Source: Deltaproteobacteria bacterium (GTDB lineage: Bacteria; Myxococcota_A; UBA9160; JAJDAL01). From it: a DNA stretch of 64,000 nt. The stretch covers positions 79,830-143,829 of the forward strand of contig JAJDAL010000033.1 of the NCBI GenBank assembly GCA_029261875.1, given 5' to 3'. The translations under genes and the position numbers were made by a program. This document shows, piece after piece, positions 39,216 to 49,604 of the stretch. The notes beneath the pieces were generated by a model, which was not told the DNA's origin, ran no database searches, and was given only the letters and a program-made list of their open reading frames with translations. The stretch's first letter is position 1, and the number at the start of each line of letters is the position of its first letter.

Positions 39216-39716
39216 ATGTCGACCGTCGCTTGGATCCGCCGGGAGTTGACCGAGATCGGATTGGTCACTGCCTATTTCCTAGCGTGCTTCCTGTTCTTTC
39301 TAACCCTGAAGAAGCTTCTCCTCTCCGAGTACGAGATCAAAACCATGGTCTTCCACACGGCGATCATCAGCGCCCTGATTGTCGCCAAGGTGGTGGTATT
39401 GCTCGACAACAGCGCATTCGGGGAGCGCTTCCGCTCAGGCCGGCTCGCGACGCACGTCTTCTGGCGCTCGATCTCCTACACCCTCGTGGTCTTCGTCGTC
39501 ACCCTGGCCGAGCAACTCTTCGAGCTCTCCCGCGAAGACGCACCCTTCTCCGCCAGCGTCTCCCAGTTCTTCACCAGCAAGAGTCTCCACCACTTCCTTG
39601 CGATGAACCTCTGCGTCGGCCTCTCGTTTCTGGCCTACAACGGCTTCTCGGAGATCGATCGTCTACTTGGCGAAGGTGGGCTGCGAAAAACCTTCTTTTC
39701 GCGCCCGTCCGCCTGA
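39216..39716 (+). CDS. Integral membrane protein
   Basis: MSTVAWIRRELTEIGLVTAYFLACFLFFLTLKKLLLSEYEIKTMVFHTAIISALIVAKVVVLLD; RBS-like aaaggaa. Confidence 0.7.
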   Translation: MSTVAWIRRELTEIGLVTAYFLACFLFFLTLKKLLLSEYEIKTMVFHTAIISALIVAKVVVLLDNSAFGERFRSGRLATHVFWRSISYTLVVFVVTLAEQLFELSREDAPFSASVSQFFTSKSLHHFLAMNLCVGLSFLAYNGFSEIDRLLGEGGLRKTFFSRPSA

Positions 39717-39751
39717 ATCTCGGCGGTGTCCAACGCAGCCGGCGCATGCCG

Positions 39752-40867
39752 TCACAGTCCGGCGCCAAACCGGTACTGCCAGGCAATGCCCACGTTGTCG
39801 AAGTCGCCTCCGATGCGGGCGGTAACGCCGCTCGAGTAGTAGAGCTTGATCGAATGGTAGCGATTGACGGGAAGCGCCAAGGTCGCGCCCAGGCGGGTGT
39901 TCTCCTGCCGGTCGTCTCCTTTGACCCCGTTGATGGTCGTTCGCCCGCCCGTGTAGTAGGTGCCGTCGAGGGAGATCCAGATCCCCGGTCGCAGATGGTA
40001 GATCAGGTGTCCCTGTACCGAGATCAGTGGGTCCTGCTCGCGCCTGGCGCCCAAGAAGTCCCGGTTGTCGGCGTAGAAGGTGATGTCGGGTGCAAGTTCG
40101 AGGGTGAGCGGGCCCCAGGTCTTCGACACACCCAATTGCGGCCGGAAGGCCCAACGGTTGGTTCCGATATTGAGGATCTTCTCGGAATCGTATTGCCCGA
40201 GCGGTGCCCACAGCGCGAAGCTGGCGCCGACGACGACGTCCTGCTCGTAGTTCTTGAACTCCGCCAGCGAGAGAGCCGGAGCCCCGAAAAAGTTGACGGA
40301 GAAACGCAGCCTCGGATCCCCAAAACCCGACACCTTCCGCTCGCCCGCCTGACCGGCGAGCTCGGCCGTCCCATCGACAAACGCGTAGGGAAGCACGAAG
40401 TCCACTTTGCCCGACATGCCCCATACGTCCAGCGTGCGGGCATAGGCGAGTACGGCGCCGTGCGTGTCGACCTCCGCGTTCTGCAGGGGAAGAGAGGGAT
40501 CGGTGGCAACGTCGCCCCCCGAGTAGCCATAGCCCAGGAGTAGGAAATTCAGGCCTACCGGCACGTTCCCGTAGGCTCGAGGCTCGAGTTCCTGCGCTGC
40601 CGCGATGGAAACCGAAAGGCCGAGAAACACGAGCGCCACCAGCGTCGACGAACCTCGCCTTCGAGACCCGCGAACACGCCTCGGGCTCCCGCCGTCCTTG
40701 GGGCGCCGAACGACAATGCGCCGCACCCCACAGAACAGCTGCCGCTGATCCTGCGGGGCCCGATTCCAACGCTCGTCATCGACCATGAAAGCGAAGGATG
40801 CCATAGCCTGGCGCGCCATACTTATTTCCACCCCGGATCGGGGCGCCACCCCTGCCAGCCCTTCCAT
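39752..40867 (-). CDS. Outer-membrane transporter of phenol meta-pathway (MetA) family
   Basis: PVGLNFLLLGYGYSGGDVATDPSLPLQNAEVDTHGAVLAYARTLDVWGMSGKVDFVLPYAF...GFGDPRLRFSVNFFGAPAL; start uncertain. Confidence 0.8.
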   Translation of the reverse strand: MEGLAGVAPRSGVEISMARQAMASFAFMVDDERWNRAPQDQRQLFCGVRRIVVRRPKDGGSPRRVRGSRRRGSSTLVALVFLGLSVSIAAAQELEPRAYGNVPVGLNFLLLGYGYSGGDVATDPSLPLQNAEVDTHGAVLAYARTLDVWGMSGKVDFVLPYAFVDGTAELAGQAGERKVSGFGDPRLRFSVNFFGAPALSLAEFKNYEQDVVVGASFALWAPLGQYDSEKILNIGTNRWAFRPQLGVSKTWGPLTLELAPDITFYADNRDFLGARREQDPLISVQGHLIYHLRPGIWISLDGTYYTGGRTTINGVKGDDRQENTRLGATLALPVNRYHSIKLYYSSGVTARIGGDFDNVGIAWQYRFGAGL

Positions 40868-40926
40868 CCTTTAAGTCGCGAAGAAACCCGACCGATCAGA
40901 CGAAACGAATCGGATGGGAGAACGCG

Positions 40927-42105
40927 ATGAAAGCCTTTGGACGCCTGGTTCCCGTACTGGCGATTGGAAGCGCGCTTGGCCTTGCCGGCGTGTTTCAGAA
41001 CTGTGTCGTGACGAGCGCGTCCATCGCGCCCGTGGGGCCTTCCGCGGATCGTCACCCGGTGGTTTCCGGGACAACCGCTACAGCGAACGCCCCGGTGGCG
41101 ATCTATTTCGACTCCCCGTGCGATACCACTCCCCACGTGGCGGACAATGCCGACGAGAACAAGGCGTTCTCCATCGAGGTCAGCGTCCCGGCGGGACGCA
41201 CCACCGCGATCTACACCCACGTCTTCGGAAATGACCAGGAGTGTGTGTTCGTCGGCGAATATACCCACATCGGCGAGCCCCCCACTCTGTCCTCCAACTA
41301 CAGCCAGGTGTTCAGCGTCAACCAGGCGCCTACGGCCATCGCCGGGCTGCGCGTGGTAGAGAGCGCTACGGGGGGCAACATCAACCATGAGAGCGACATC
41401 GCGATTCGCATTCCCGCTGGATTCGATATGGAGTGGGATACATCGGATACGAACGCGGTGATCGGCGGGTCTGCGAGTTCCAAGGTTTCCCCATCGGTCG
41501 CGTATGAGAACCCAAGAGTGGTTGTGATCGATGTGACGACCGACTTCGCGGCAGGCGATTCGCTCTCGATCAGTGGGCTCGCATTCAGAAACTTCACAGC
41601 CGCTTCAGCGCCCGACAACCTCGAGCTGTTGGTGGATGGCGACGACGAAACAGCGGATGTCGACAACAAGACGGTCACGATCGCACAGCCGTCACTCAGT
41701 TCGAGTGCGAACCAGGGCCTGGTCGTCGACCCCAACAACGCAGTCGCGCTGCAACCCATGACGATCACGGAAGATCCGAGCTACGCGACGATCAACAGCG
41801 CCGATGATCTGAGGATTTCCATCCCCTACGGGATCGGCCTTGTGTGGAACACCGCCGATACCATGGTGGTGCTGGGCGGCACGGCGGCCAACAAAGTCAG
41901 TACGAACCTCTCCTATGAGGACTCAGGCCGCACTGCAGTTCTCGGCGTCACGACCTCCTTCGTTCCCGGGGACGGGTTGATCGTCAATGGGCTTTCCGCC
42001 TACGCGGTCGAAGCCACGGCTCCGTTCCAGCTCGGTCTCGACACCGCAAACGACGGCGGGATCAGCGCCCAAGACGACAAGGCCATCCAGATCAACGGAA
42101 GCTAG
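40927..42105 (+). CDS. Secreted protein with two tandem ~110-aa beta-sandwich-like repeats
   Basis: Signal peptide; repeat 1 INHESDIAIRIPAGFDMEWDTSDTNAVIGGSASSKVSPSVAYENPRVVVIDVTTDFAAGDSLSISGLAF, repeat 2 INSADDLRISIPYGIGLVWNTADTMVVLGGTAANKVSTNLSYEDSGRTAVLGVTTSFVPGDGLIVNGLSAY. Confidence 0.75.
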   Translation: MKAFGRLVPVLAIGSALGLAGVFQNCVVTSASIAPVGPSADRHPVVSGTTATANAPVAIYFDSPCDTTPHVADNADENKAFSIEVSVPAGRTTAIYTHVFGNDQECVFVGEYTHIGEPPTLSSNYSQVFSVNQAPTAIAGLRVVESATGGNINHESDIAIRIPAGFDMEWDTSDTNAVIGGSASSKVSPSVAYENPRVVVIDVTTDFAAGDSLSISGLAFRNFTAASAPDNLELLVDGDDETADVDNKTVTIAQPSLSSSANQGLVVDPNNAVALQPMTITEDPSYATINSADDLRISIPYGIGLVWNTADTMVVLGGTAANKVSTNLSYEDSGRTAVLGVTTSFVPGDGLIVNGLSAYAVEATAPFQLGLDTANDGGISAQDDKAIQINGS

Positions 42106-42219
42106 CCCGGCGAATTCGCGAATTTTCGCTGCGATCTTAGTGACAGACCAGGCGAGAATGCGCCGTCCAAAATCAATGACTCGAAAGCAGCCGTATTCGA
42201 TCTCGCAGCGAGCGGTCCA

Positions 42220-42435
42220 ATGAAGGTAAAGACGAAGGCCATCAAGCGAAACCCAGGGCTTTTCGAATTGATCCCGTCCCGAGAAACCCGAATCGTCTTC
42301 TTCAACGCACCCCAGAACGAGATCGTGATCGGCGGAGCGACCACCAAGACCAATCAACTCGACACGAAGAAGTTCGACCGCATCCTCGACGAAATCGACA
42401 AGCTGAGACTCGAATTGAACCAGGCGTCGAAGTAG
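42220..42435 (+). CDS. Small hypothetical protein (71 aa)
   Basis: MKVKTKAIKRNPGLFELIPSRETRIVFFNAPQNEIVIGGATTKTNQLDTKKFDRILDEIDKLRLELNQASK; protein-like composition only. Confidence 0.4.
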   Translation: MKVKTKAIKRNPGLFELIPSRETRIVFFNAPQNEIVIGGATTKTNQLDTKKFDRILDEIDKLRLELNQASK

Positions 42436-42444
42436 TTCGAGGCA

Positions 42445-43875
42445 TCAGGGCCGCACACCCATCGTCGCCGAGCCATGAGCCCATTGCCGGAGTGTGTTGC
42501 TGACACGCTCGAGGTATCCATCGCTGCGCATGACTTCTCGGTAGCCCGGGATGATTCCGACCCACGTGCGCATTCGGACGTTCGGGGCGTCCGTGAGGTA
42601 CAAGGTCGGGAGGCCCATCAGCGCAGGGCCATCCATGCCTGCGGTCGTGACACCGAACTGACCGACCAAACCGTGTGCGCGCTTCAGAACCTCGAAGAGT
42701 TGGAGCTGCGCGCGTCGCATGTCGGTGCCCTGGAAGAGCGGCTCCTTCCAGAAGAGCGTCAGGTCCACGGCGCCAGCCGGTACCTCGCCGTGTAGGACGG
42801 CGTCGCCGACGAGGATGGGCACGAACCCGGCAGCGAGCGCGCGCCGGCAGAGTTCGAGGAGCTCGGGGTAAGTCGTGTTTCGCGTCGGATGGTGCACGCC
42901 TTCGCGAATCCAAAGGAGAACCTTTTCGTTCGTGGGTGTACGGGCAAGCATTCGATCGGTCCAATCGATGATCGTCGCTGGGATCGGCGCGCCGCCAAGG
43001 AATGCGGCCCGGAGCGTGCGCTGGGCCGCGATGGGGTCGGCGCGGAAGCCGTGCGCCACGATCTCGGGGAGCTGCTTGCTTGCACGCGGGCGCGCGCGAT
43101 ACGGAACGAGACGAGCCCCCAGACCGGCGTCGCGAAGAAAGCGCTCCGCCTGAAACGTCTGTGGCTGGTCGGGCTCGATCTGAATGGCGAGATCCGCGAG
43201 GACCGCACCCGCCGCGACGTACCACCCTTCGCCGAAGGAGAAGTCCGGGTCCGCGTGGAAGGTATAGGCGTGGTTGCGCTCGTCGACGATCCGCCGTGCG
43301 TCCCGCGCCGCGGATTCTGCCGCCCGAGCCGCCTTCCGCGCGGTGTCGTGGTCGAGTTCGAGTTCGAGCGCCATGCGCGCGGCTTCACTCGCAGACGCCT
43401 CCGCAACGGTCACGATCGCCTCGACGCGCCGCCAGCCGTCGTCGCAATCTTCTCGCGTCGGCGCACGCTGGGCGCTTCGCGAGAGCTGGCCCGCACCGTG
43501 TCGCGCATCCTGTGCGCGGGCGGTGTGGGCCTCCACCAAAGTAGAATGCGCGCGCGCGATCGTCTCCGGCTCGAGGTCGCCATTGCCGGCGGCGGCGAGG
43601 ACGCCCTGCGCACAATCGATCGCGCGCTCGAGCTGGCGTCGATGGCGCTCGCGCGCTCCGGGCAAGTGCAGCGCGGCGACACGGGACAACTCGTCGGCAA
43701 GGATGGCCGCGGCCTCGCGCTCGAGCGCGTGCGCGTCGATTGAGGATCTAAGCAAGGGCGTCACACAAAGAGGGCATGGGGTCCAGGCGGGGAGTCGAGA
43801 TCGACCCAGTCTACGCAGAAGTGGGGTCCGCTCAAATGGCGCGGGCGTCACCAGCGGCATCATCCATTTATACAA
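42445..43875 (-). CDS. Hypothetical protein, start uncertain
   Basis: 476-aa ORF; C-terminal VGQFGVTTAGMDGPALMGLPTLYLTDAPNVRMRTWVGIIPGYREVMRSDGYLERVSNTLRQW faintly glycosyltransferase-like. Confidence 0.55.
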   Translation of the reverse strand: MYKWMMPLVTPAPFERTPLLRRLGRSRLPAWTPCPLCVTPLLRSSIDAHALEREAAAILADELSRVAALHLPGARERHRRQLERAIDCAQGVLAAAGNGDLEPETIARAHSTLVEAHTARAQDARHGAGQLSRSAQRAPTREDCDDGWRRVEAIVTVAEASASEAARMALELELDHDTARKAARAAESAARDARRIVDERNHAYTFHADPDFSFGEGWYVAAGAVLADLAIQIEPDQPQTFQAERFLRDAGLGARLVPYRARPRASKQLPEIVAHGFRADPIAAQRTLRAAFLGGAPIPATIIDWTDRMLARTPTNEKVLLWIREGVHHPTRNTTYPELLELCRRALAAGFVPILVGDAVLHGEVPAGAVDLTLFWKEPLFQGTDMRRAQLQLFEVLKRAHGLVGQFGVTTAGMDGPALMGLPTLYLTDAPNVRMRTWVGIIPGYREVMRSDGYLERVSNTLRQWAHGSATMGVRP

Positions 43876-44114
43876 ACGGTGTTTTAAAATAGCCTTTCGA
43901 CCCGAAAGAACCGAGGGTCGAAGCGCCGGCCGCCAGCAAAGCTTTTCTTGAGGGGTTTTGACCCTATGAGATAGTCTAGTGACCGAGGGTCTCGGAGGGG
44001 CCTGCGGGTGCTAGTGCTGCGACAACTCGTCTCGGTTTTGTACTTGGGCCCCGGTTTCGCTGCGCGAAGCGCTCCCGACCGCCGAACACGCTGAAACTGA
44101 AGAAGGGGAACGAT

Positions 44115-46127
44115 ATGAGGGCTCGAGATTGGCGCTGGAGCGTTGCGCTGGGGTTGGTCGTGGGATTCGTCGGTGCGACCGCTCGCCCGGCCGCGGGACA
44201 GGGCATCACCGAGATCATCGACGCGATGTTTGGTGTACTCGACACGCCCTCCTTCATCACGGTCAACAACGCCAACGGCGACGTCTACGTCAGTGCGTTC
44301 CTGAGCGATCGACTGTTTCGCATCGAGCCGAACGGAACCATCACGACCGTCATCGATGCGACCGGTGACGGGGTTACGCAGTTTCGCCAGCCGTCCGGCG
44401 TCGTGACGGATGCCGCCAACAACGTCTACGTTGCCGGGAACAACTTCGACCAGGTGTGGAAGATCGAGCCCAACGGCACCAAGACGCTGATCGCCACCAG
44501 TACCGGTGACGGTCAGGGCAACTTCATGCAGCGCCCCAACGACGTCGCGATCGATTCCTCGGGAAACATCTTCGTCAATGCGCTCGTGAGCGACAACGCG
44601 TTCAAGATCGAACCGAACGGCACCATCACGGAGATCATCGACGCGACGGGCGATGGGAGCGGAAACGCGCTCGAAGAGCCGTCGGGGATCGCCACGGATA
44701 CCGCGGGCAACGTCTACGTGGCCGGATCCAATAGCGACAACGTGTTCAAGATCGAACCCAACGGCACCATCACCGAGATCATCGATGCCGCGGGCGACGG
44801 ACTGGGGAACCCCCTGGACAAACCCGCACGGATCGCCACCGATGCGGCGGGGAACGTCTACGTGGCCGGGATCTTCAGCAATAACGCGTTCAAGATCGAA
44901 CCCAACGGGACCATCACCGAAATCATCGATGCCACCGGAGACGGCGGAGGCAACACCCTGGGCGGTGGAAGTGGTGTCGCGACCGATCCCGCGGGAAATG
45001 TCTATGTAAGTGGGCGCACGAGCGACAATGTGTTCAAGATCGCGCCCAACGGGACCATCACCGAAATCATCGACGCCACCGGAGACGGCCAGGGCAACGG
45101 CCTCGATCTTGCGGAGGCGGTGGCAACGGACAATGCGGGGAACGTCTATGTGGTCGGGCTCCTCAGCGACAATGCGTTCAAGATCGAGCCGGCACCGTCG
45201 GGCGTTGAGATCTTTACCGACCAGGCGGCGTTTCTCGCCGCGGTTACCCCCTCCTACCTCGAAGACTTCGATCGGTATGCGGACTCCTTCGTGGGCCCCA
45301 TCGAGATCCTCGGTCCGCCGCCCCAGAACCCGGGGTATCGCTTCGACATCAAGCTGGCCCAACCTTCCGTGGGAAACACCATCAACCTGACGTTCCTCCC
45401 GCCCCCGACCGACAATCAGGTCAGACCCGAGGTCAATCTCGACACGGTGGTTTTCTCGTTTCCCGACAACAATATCTTCGCGGTGGGAGGCTTCTTCTTC
45501 GCTCAGGACGGCGCGAGCAACCCGGTCGCTAACGAGATCCTGGTCGATACGGACCAAACCGACCCGATGCTGACCGGCGGCGGCGAGACCAACTTCCTCG
45601 GCTTCAAGTCCGACGTCCCCTTCGAGTTTCTCAGCATGACCCAAGCCGTGGCCGTGACCTGGCCGACTGCCGACGATCTCATCATCGGCGGCGGCCCCCC
45701 GCTCGATCTCGATAGCGACGGGGACGAAGCCGCCGATGATCGGGACAACTGCACCGAGGTCAGCAATCCGCGGGTGGGCATGCTGTGGACCGACACGCCC
45801 CAACAAGCCCACCAGACGACCACCGGAAGGCAACTCGACGATGATGTGGACGGGTTCGGCAATGCGTGTGACTCGAAGTTCGGAACCGGGGGCCAGTTCG
45901 TCGGCGGTGTCGACGTATCGGAACACATCGCATCCTTCAACAAGAACGTCAGCGGAAACAATTGTGGAACGACGGGCGACAAGTCGTGTTCACAATTCGA
46001 TCTCGACGGCCAAGGACAATTCATCGGCGGTACGGACATCGGGATCACGTTCGGAAACTTCAACCAGGAACCGGGCCCGAAATGCGACGCGTGCCCGCGA
46101 TTTTGCGATGGGACGGCTTGCCCCTAG
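44115..46127 (+). CDS. Secreted 7-bladed NHL/SBBP-like beta-propeller protein with Cys-rich C-terminal module
   Basis: Seven AGNVYVAG...SDNVFKIEPNGTITEIIDATGDG repeats by count; PEP-CTERM-associated-like jelly-roll domain; terminal module copy B. Confidence 0.88.
   Translation: MRARDWRWSVALGLVVGFVGATARPAAGQGITEIIDAMFGVLDTPSFITVNNANGDVYVSAFLSDRLFRIEPNGTITTVIDATGDGVTQFRQPSGVVTDAANNVYVAGNNFDQVWKIEPNGTKTLIATSTGDGQGNFMQRPNDVAIDSSGNIFVNALVSDNAFKIEPNGTITEIIDATGDGSGNALEEPSGIATDTAGNVYVAGSNSDNVFKIEPNGTITEIIDAAGDGLGNPLDKPARIATDAAGNVYVAGIFSNNAFKIEPNGTITEIIDATGDGGGNTLGGGSGVATDPAGNVYVSGRTSDNVFKIAPNGTITEIIDATGDGQGNGLDLAEAVATDNAGNVYVVGLLSDNAFKIEPAPSGVEIFTDQAAFLAAVTPSYLEDFDRYADSFVGPIEILGPPPQNPGYRFDIKLAQPSVGNTINLTFLPPPTDNQVRPEVNLDTVVFSFPDNNIFAVGGFFFAQDGASNPVANEILVDTDQTDPMLTGGGETNFLGFKSDVPFEFLSMTQAVAVTWPTADDLIIGGGPPLDLDSDGDEAADDRDNCTEVSNPRVGMLWTDTPQQAHQTTTGRQLDDDVDGFGNACDSKFGTGGQFVGGVDVSEHIASFNKNVSGNNCGTTGDKSCSQFDLDGQGQFIGGTDIGITFGNFNQEPGPKCDACPRFCDGTACP
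45744..46124 (+). repeat. Cys-rich C-terminal module, copy B
   Basis: DNCTEVSNPRVG...HQTTTGRQLDDDVDGFGNACDSKFGTGGQFVGGVDVSEHIASFNKNVSGNNCG...FDLDGQGQFIGGTDIGITFGNFNQEPGPKCDACPRFCDGTACP-stop. Confidence 0.85.
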
Positions 46128-46204
46128 ACGGGAAATTCCTGGTTTTTTTGACTTATCGCGTCGTCTGTGATTTCACAGCCACACGATTCGCCTTGGAGAG
46201 TGCG

Positions 46205-49200
46205 ATGCCTGTTTGGATGCTGCGACTGTTCATCTCGATTCTGTGCTTGGGAACCCTCGGCCTTGGAGCGCCCCTCGCGGCGTTCACCATCGATGAGATC
46301 ATCGATGCGACGGGCGATGGCATTACTCCCCTCGCCGGGCCCGGCACGGTCGCGCCCGACATCTTCGGCAACGTATTCATCTTGGACGATGGGCGCGTCT
46401 TCAAGGTCGAACCCGATGGAACCACCTCGATCGTCATCGACGACACCGGAGATGGTGCGGGCAATCCGTTGACGGCTCCCCTGGACATCGCAACAGACTT
46501 GGCGGGAAACCTCTACGTCGTCGGGCGCGTGAGCAACAACGTCTTCAAGGTCGAACCGAACGGCACCACCACGGAAATCATCGACGAAACCGGTGACGGT
46601 ACGGGAAACGTATTCAATAACGCGTTTGCGGTGGCGACCGACGCCGCGGGCAACGTCTACACCATTGGCCGCTTTTCCAACAACGCATTCCGGATCGCGC
46701 CGGACGGGACCATCACAGAGATCATCGACGAAACCGGCGATGGCCTGGGAAACGTTTTGAGCGGGCCCTTCTCGCTCTCTGCCGACAGCCTCGGCAACGC
46801 ATACGTGGGTGGCGGATCCAGCCACAACGCATTCCGGGTCGCCCCGGACGGAACCATCACGGAGATTTCCGACGCTTCGGCGGGACTCGACAGTCCCCGA
46901 GACATCGCGACCGATGCCTTCGGCAACGTCTTCATCGCCAGTGGGTCCATTGACGTCATCCGCGTGGCGCCCGACGGGACGCAGACGGAAATCATCGGCG
47001 GGGCTGGCGACGGTGAGACCGCCTTGTCCACGCCTTCGCGCCTGGCGACGGATGCGGTGGGCAATGTCTACGTGCTCGATCCGTTTCGTGTCTTCAAGGC
47101 CACACCGGACGGTGAGGTCAGCGTGTTCGCCGATGAGGACGACGCGAGTCTAGGGATCGAAGACCCCTCGGGCATCGCGAGCGACGTCGCCGGGAACCTC
47201 TACGTGGCAGGGGGAACGAGCAAAAACGTCCTGCGCTTCATCCCCGACCCGCGCATCACCGAGATCTTGGACGCCACCGGAGACGGGCTCGGAAATCCCT
47301 TCACCGTTGCCGCTCATGTGATCACCGACCCGGTCGGCAATGCGTTCGCGTCGGGGCAGAGCTCCAAAAACGTCTTCAAGATCGAACCGGACGGAACCAT
47401 CACCGAGCTGATCGACGCAACGGGAGACGGTGCGGGCAACACACTCTTGAGCCCCCAGGGCCTGGCTCGCGATTCGAACGGCAATCTCTTCGTGGCGGGA
47501 TTGGGCAGCAACAACGTCTTCAAGGTCGAGCCGGACGGAACCACCACGCAGATCGTCGACTCCACGGGCGACGGTTTGGGGAATCCCCTGTTTGCCCCGC
47601 GGAGCCTCGCCACCGACGCCAGCGGAAACGTATTCGTAGCCGGCGAGGCGAGCGACAACGTGCTCAAGGTCGAACCCAACGGAACGATCACCGAGATCAT
47701 CGACTCCGCCGCTGGGCTGAGCATCCCGAGAGACGTTGCCACCGATGCGAACGGAAACGTTTTCGTGGGGGGCACCTCCCCGAACGCCGCTTTCAAGGTC
47801 GAGCCCAACGGAACGATCACCCAGATCATCGATAACACGGGCGACGGTGCCGGGAACGCGTTGGGAAACACGCGCGGCATCACCGTGGACGCTTTGGGAA
47901 ATGTCTTCGTCGCGGGACAGAGTAGTGACAACGTGTTCCGCGTCGACACGGATGGAATCGTGACTCAGGTATTGGACCCGAGCGGAGACGGTGCCGGGAA
48001 TCTGCTCGACTTGCCGTCACTGCTCGCGACCGACTCCGCCAACCGTCTCTATGTCGCGGGACGGGATAGCAACAACGCGTTTCGCGTCGAACCCGACGGA
48101 ACGATCCGGCAGATCATCGACAGCACGGGCGACGGGCTCGGCAATTCTCTCGGCAATCCCTTCGGCATTGCCGCCGATCTCGCGGGCAACGTGTTCGTCA
48201 CGGGGCTCTTCAGCGACAATGTTTTCCGCATCGCGCCCGAACAGGTTTCGGGTTACCGGTCGCGCGCGGAGTTCGAGCGGGCCATCAAGCCCGGTTTCTA
48301 CCGCGAGACCTTCGATGACGGACCCCAGGGGCAAGTTCCGCCGCCGCTGGCCTACAGCCGCAACGGCTTCAGTTTCGAAGTCGACATCGTTCCGCCGGCC
48401 CAAGGGGGACTCTTTCCGATCTTCAGCCCCAGCGGTGAGCCCACGGACATCCGGATGAGCGCTTTCCATCAGAGCGACGTGATTCGATTCACCTTCAGCG
48501 GGAACGTCACCGCCGTCGGCGGTTTCTTTCTCACGACGGACGGCGCGGGTGATTTCGCCCCCTCCGAGATCATCGTCGACACGGACCAGACGGAACCCAT
48601 CTCATTCGTCCCGACTTCGGAGCGCGACTTCGTAGGCTTCGTCTCCCCGGTTCCCTTCAAGACGTTGACGATCGCAAACACCTCCGGCTTCACCTTCGCG
48701 ACCGCCAACGATTTCGTCGTGGGGATGATCCGTCCCGATTGTCCGCCAACCGCATCCGACGCGGTGGACGGCGACATCGACGACAACGGCATCTGCGACG
48801 CCGACGATCCCTGCTTCCCGCTCCCCGACCGGGACGGAGATGGCATCTGCGACCCGTCGGACAACTGCACCGACGTCCCCAACGCCGACCAAGCCGACGA
48901 CGACGCCGACGGTGTGGGCCAGGCCTGCGACAACTGCGTCAATGTCGCCAACCCGCGCCTCGGCACCCAGGGCGAGCCGGCCGCCCTCCCCTTCCAGACC
49001 ACGACCGGCGGCCAGCTCGACGACGATGCAGACGGCTTCGGAAACCGCTGCGACGCGAAATTCCGAACCCAGGGCGAGTTCGTGGGAGGTCCGGACGTCG
49101 CCGAGCACCTGGCTTCCTTCAACAAACCCCGCGACGGCAACAACTGCGGTATCGGGAACGACCTCCGCTGCGCCCTGTTCGACCTCGACAATCGCGGCGA

Positions 49201-49315
49201 CTTCGTCGGTGCCATCGACCTCACGATCACCTTCGGACTCTTCAACAAACGCCCGGGCCCGCGCTGCATCGACTGCCCGCGCCCGTGCGCGGGCCTGGCC
49301 TGTCCGTCGCCTTAA
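46205..49315 (+). CDS. Secreted 14-repeat (2x7) beta-propeller protein with Cys-rich C-terminal module
   Basis: ATG 46205, signal peptide MPVWMLRLFISILCLGTLGLGAPLAA; 14 GNVFVAG/EPDGTITEIID repeats by count; terminal module copy C. Confidence 0.88.
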   Translation: MPVWMLRLFISILCLGTLGLGAPLAAFTIDEIIDATGDGITPLAGPGTVAPDIFGNVFILDDGRVFKVEPDGTTSIVIDDTGDGAGNPLTAPLDIATDLAGNLYVVGRVSNNVFKVEPNGTTTEIIDETGDGTGNVFNNAFAVATDAAGNVYTIGRFSNNAFRIAPDGTITEIIDETGDGLGNVLSGPFSLSADSLGNAYVGGGSSHNAFRVAPDGTITEISDASAGLDSPRDIATDAFGNVFIASGSIDVIRVAPDGTQTEIIGGAGDGETALSTPSRLATDAVGNVYVLDPFRVFKATPDGEVSVFADEDDASLGIEDPSGIASDVAGNLYVAGGTSKNVLRFIPDPRITEILDATGDGLGNPFTVAAHVITDPVGNAFASGQSSKNVFKIEPDGTITELIDATGDGAGNTLLSPQGLARDSNGNLFVAGLGSNNVFKVEPDGTTTQIVDSTGDGLGNPLFAPRSLATDASGNVFVAGEASDNVLKVEPNGTITEIIDSAAGLSIPRDVATDANGNVFVGGTSPNAAFKVEPNGTITQIIDNTGDGAGNALGNTRGITVDALGNVFVAGQSSDNVFRVDTDGIVTQVLDPSGDGAGNLLDLPSLLATDSANRLYVAGRDSNNAFRVEPDGTIRQIIDSTGDGLGNSLGNPFGIAADLAGNVFVTGLFSDNVFRIAPEQVSGYRSRAEFERAIKPGFYRETFDDGPQGQVPPPLAYSRNGFSFEVDIVPPAQGGLFPIFSPSGEPTDIRMSAFHQSDVIRFTFSGNVTAVGGFFLTTDGAGDFAPSEIIVDTDQTEPISFVPTSERDFVGFVSPVPFKTLTIANTSGFTFATANDFVVGMIRPDCPPTASDAVDGDIDDNGICDADDPCFPLPDRDGDGICDPSDNCTDVPNADQADDDADGVGQACDNCVNVANPRLGTQGEPAALPFQTTTGGQLDDDADGFGNRCDAKFRTQGEFVGGPDVAEHLASFNKPRDGNNCGIGNDLRCALFDLDNRGDFVGAIDLTITFGLFNKRPGPRCIDCPRPCAGLACPSP
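48929..49312 (+). repeat. Cys-rich C-terminal module, copy C
   Basis: DNCVNVANPRLGTQGEPAALPFQTTTGGQLDDDADGFGNRCDAKFRTQGEFVGGPDVAEHLASFNKPRDGNNCG...FDLDNRGDFVGAIDLTITFGLFNKRPGPRCIDCPRPCAGLACPSP-stop. Confidence 0.85.
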
Positions 49316-49604
49316 GCGACGACCGGCGGTCGACACTTTCAGCTCTCCAACGTTGCCGAGCGGCGGTGCCACTCAGGCAGCCTCGGGTGTAGATGAAGAC
49401 CCAGATTCCCTCGGTGGCGGCGAGGTCGAATAATCGCACTTCGGAGGTCCGATACGTTCTGGAGTGACGACTCACCGGGGGACATCGGTTAAACACCCTA
49501 CCCGTAGGCCGTCAGGGGCCAGCCCGGCAGTTCTGGAAGCGCGTGGCATGATGCACCGCGATCGATTTTTCCCTTCTTTTTCTTCGCGATGGTAAATTGG
49601 CTAC

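Noticed and set aside
43884-45926. 680-aa minus-strand repetitive ORF
   Set aside because: Antisense of the beta-propeller repeats; periodicity is inherited from the sense repeats.
44200-48240. CRISPR-like periodic repeats
   Set aside because: Repeats are in-frame ~40-codon beta-propeller blades with variable sequence, not fixed repeats with unique spacers; no cas genes.
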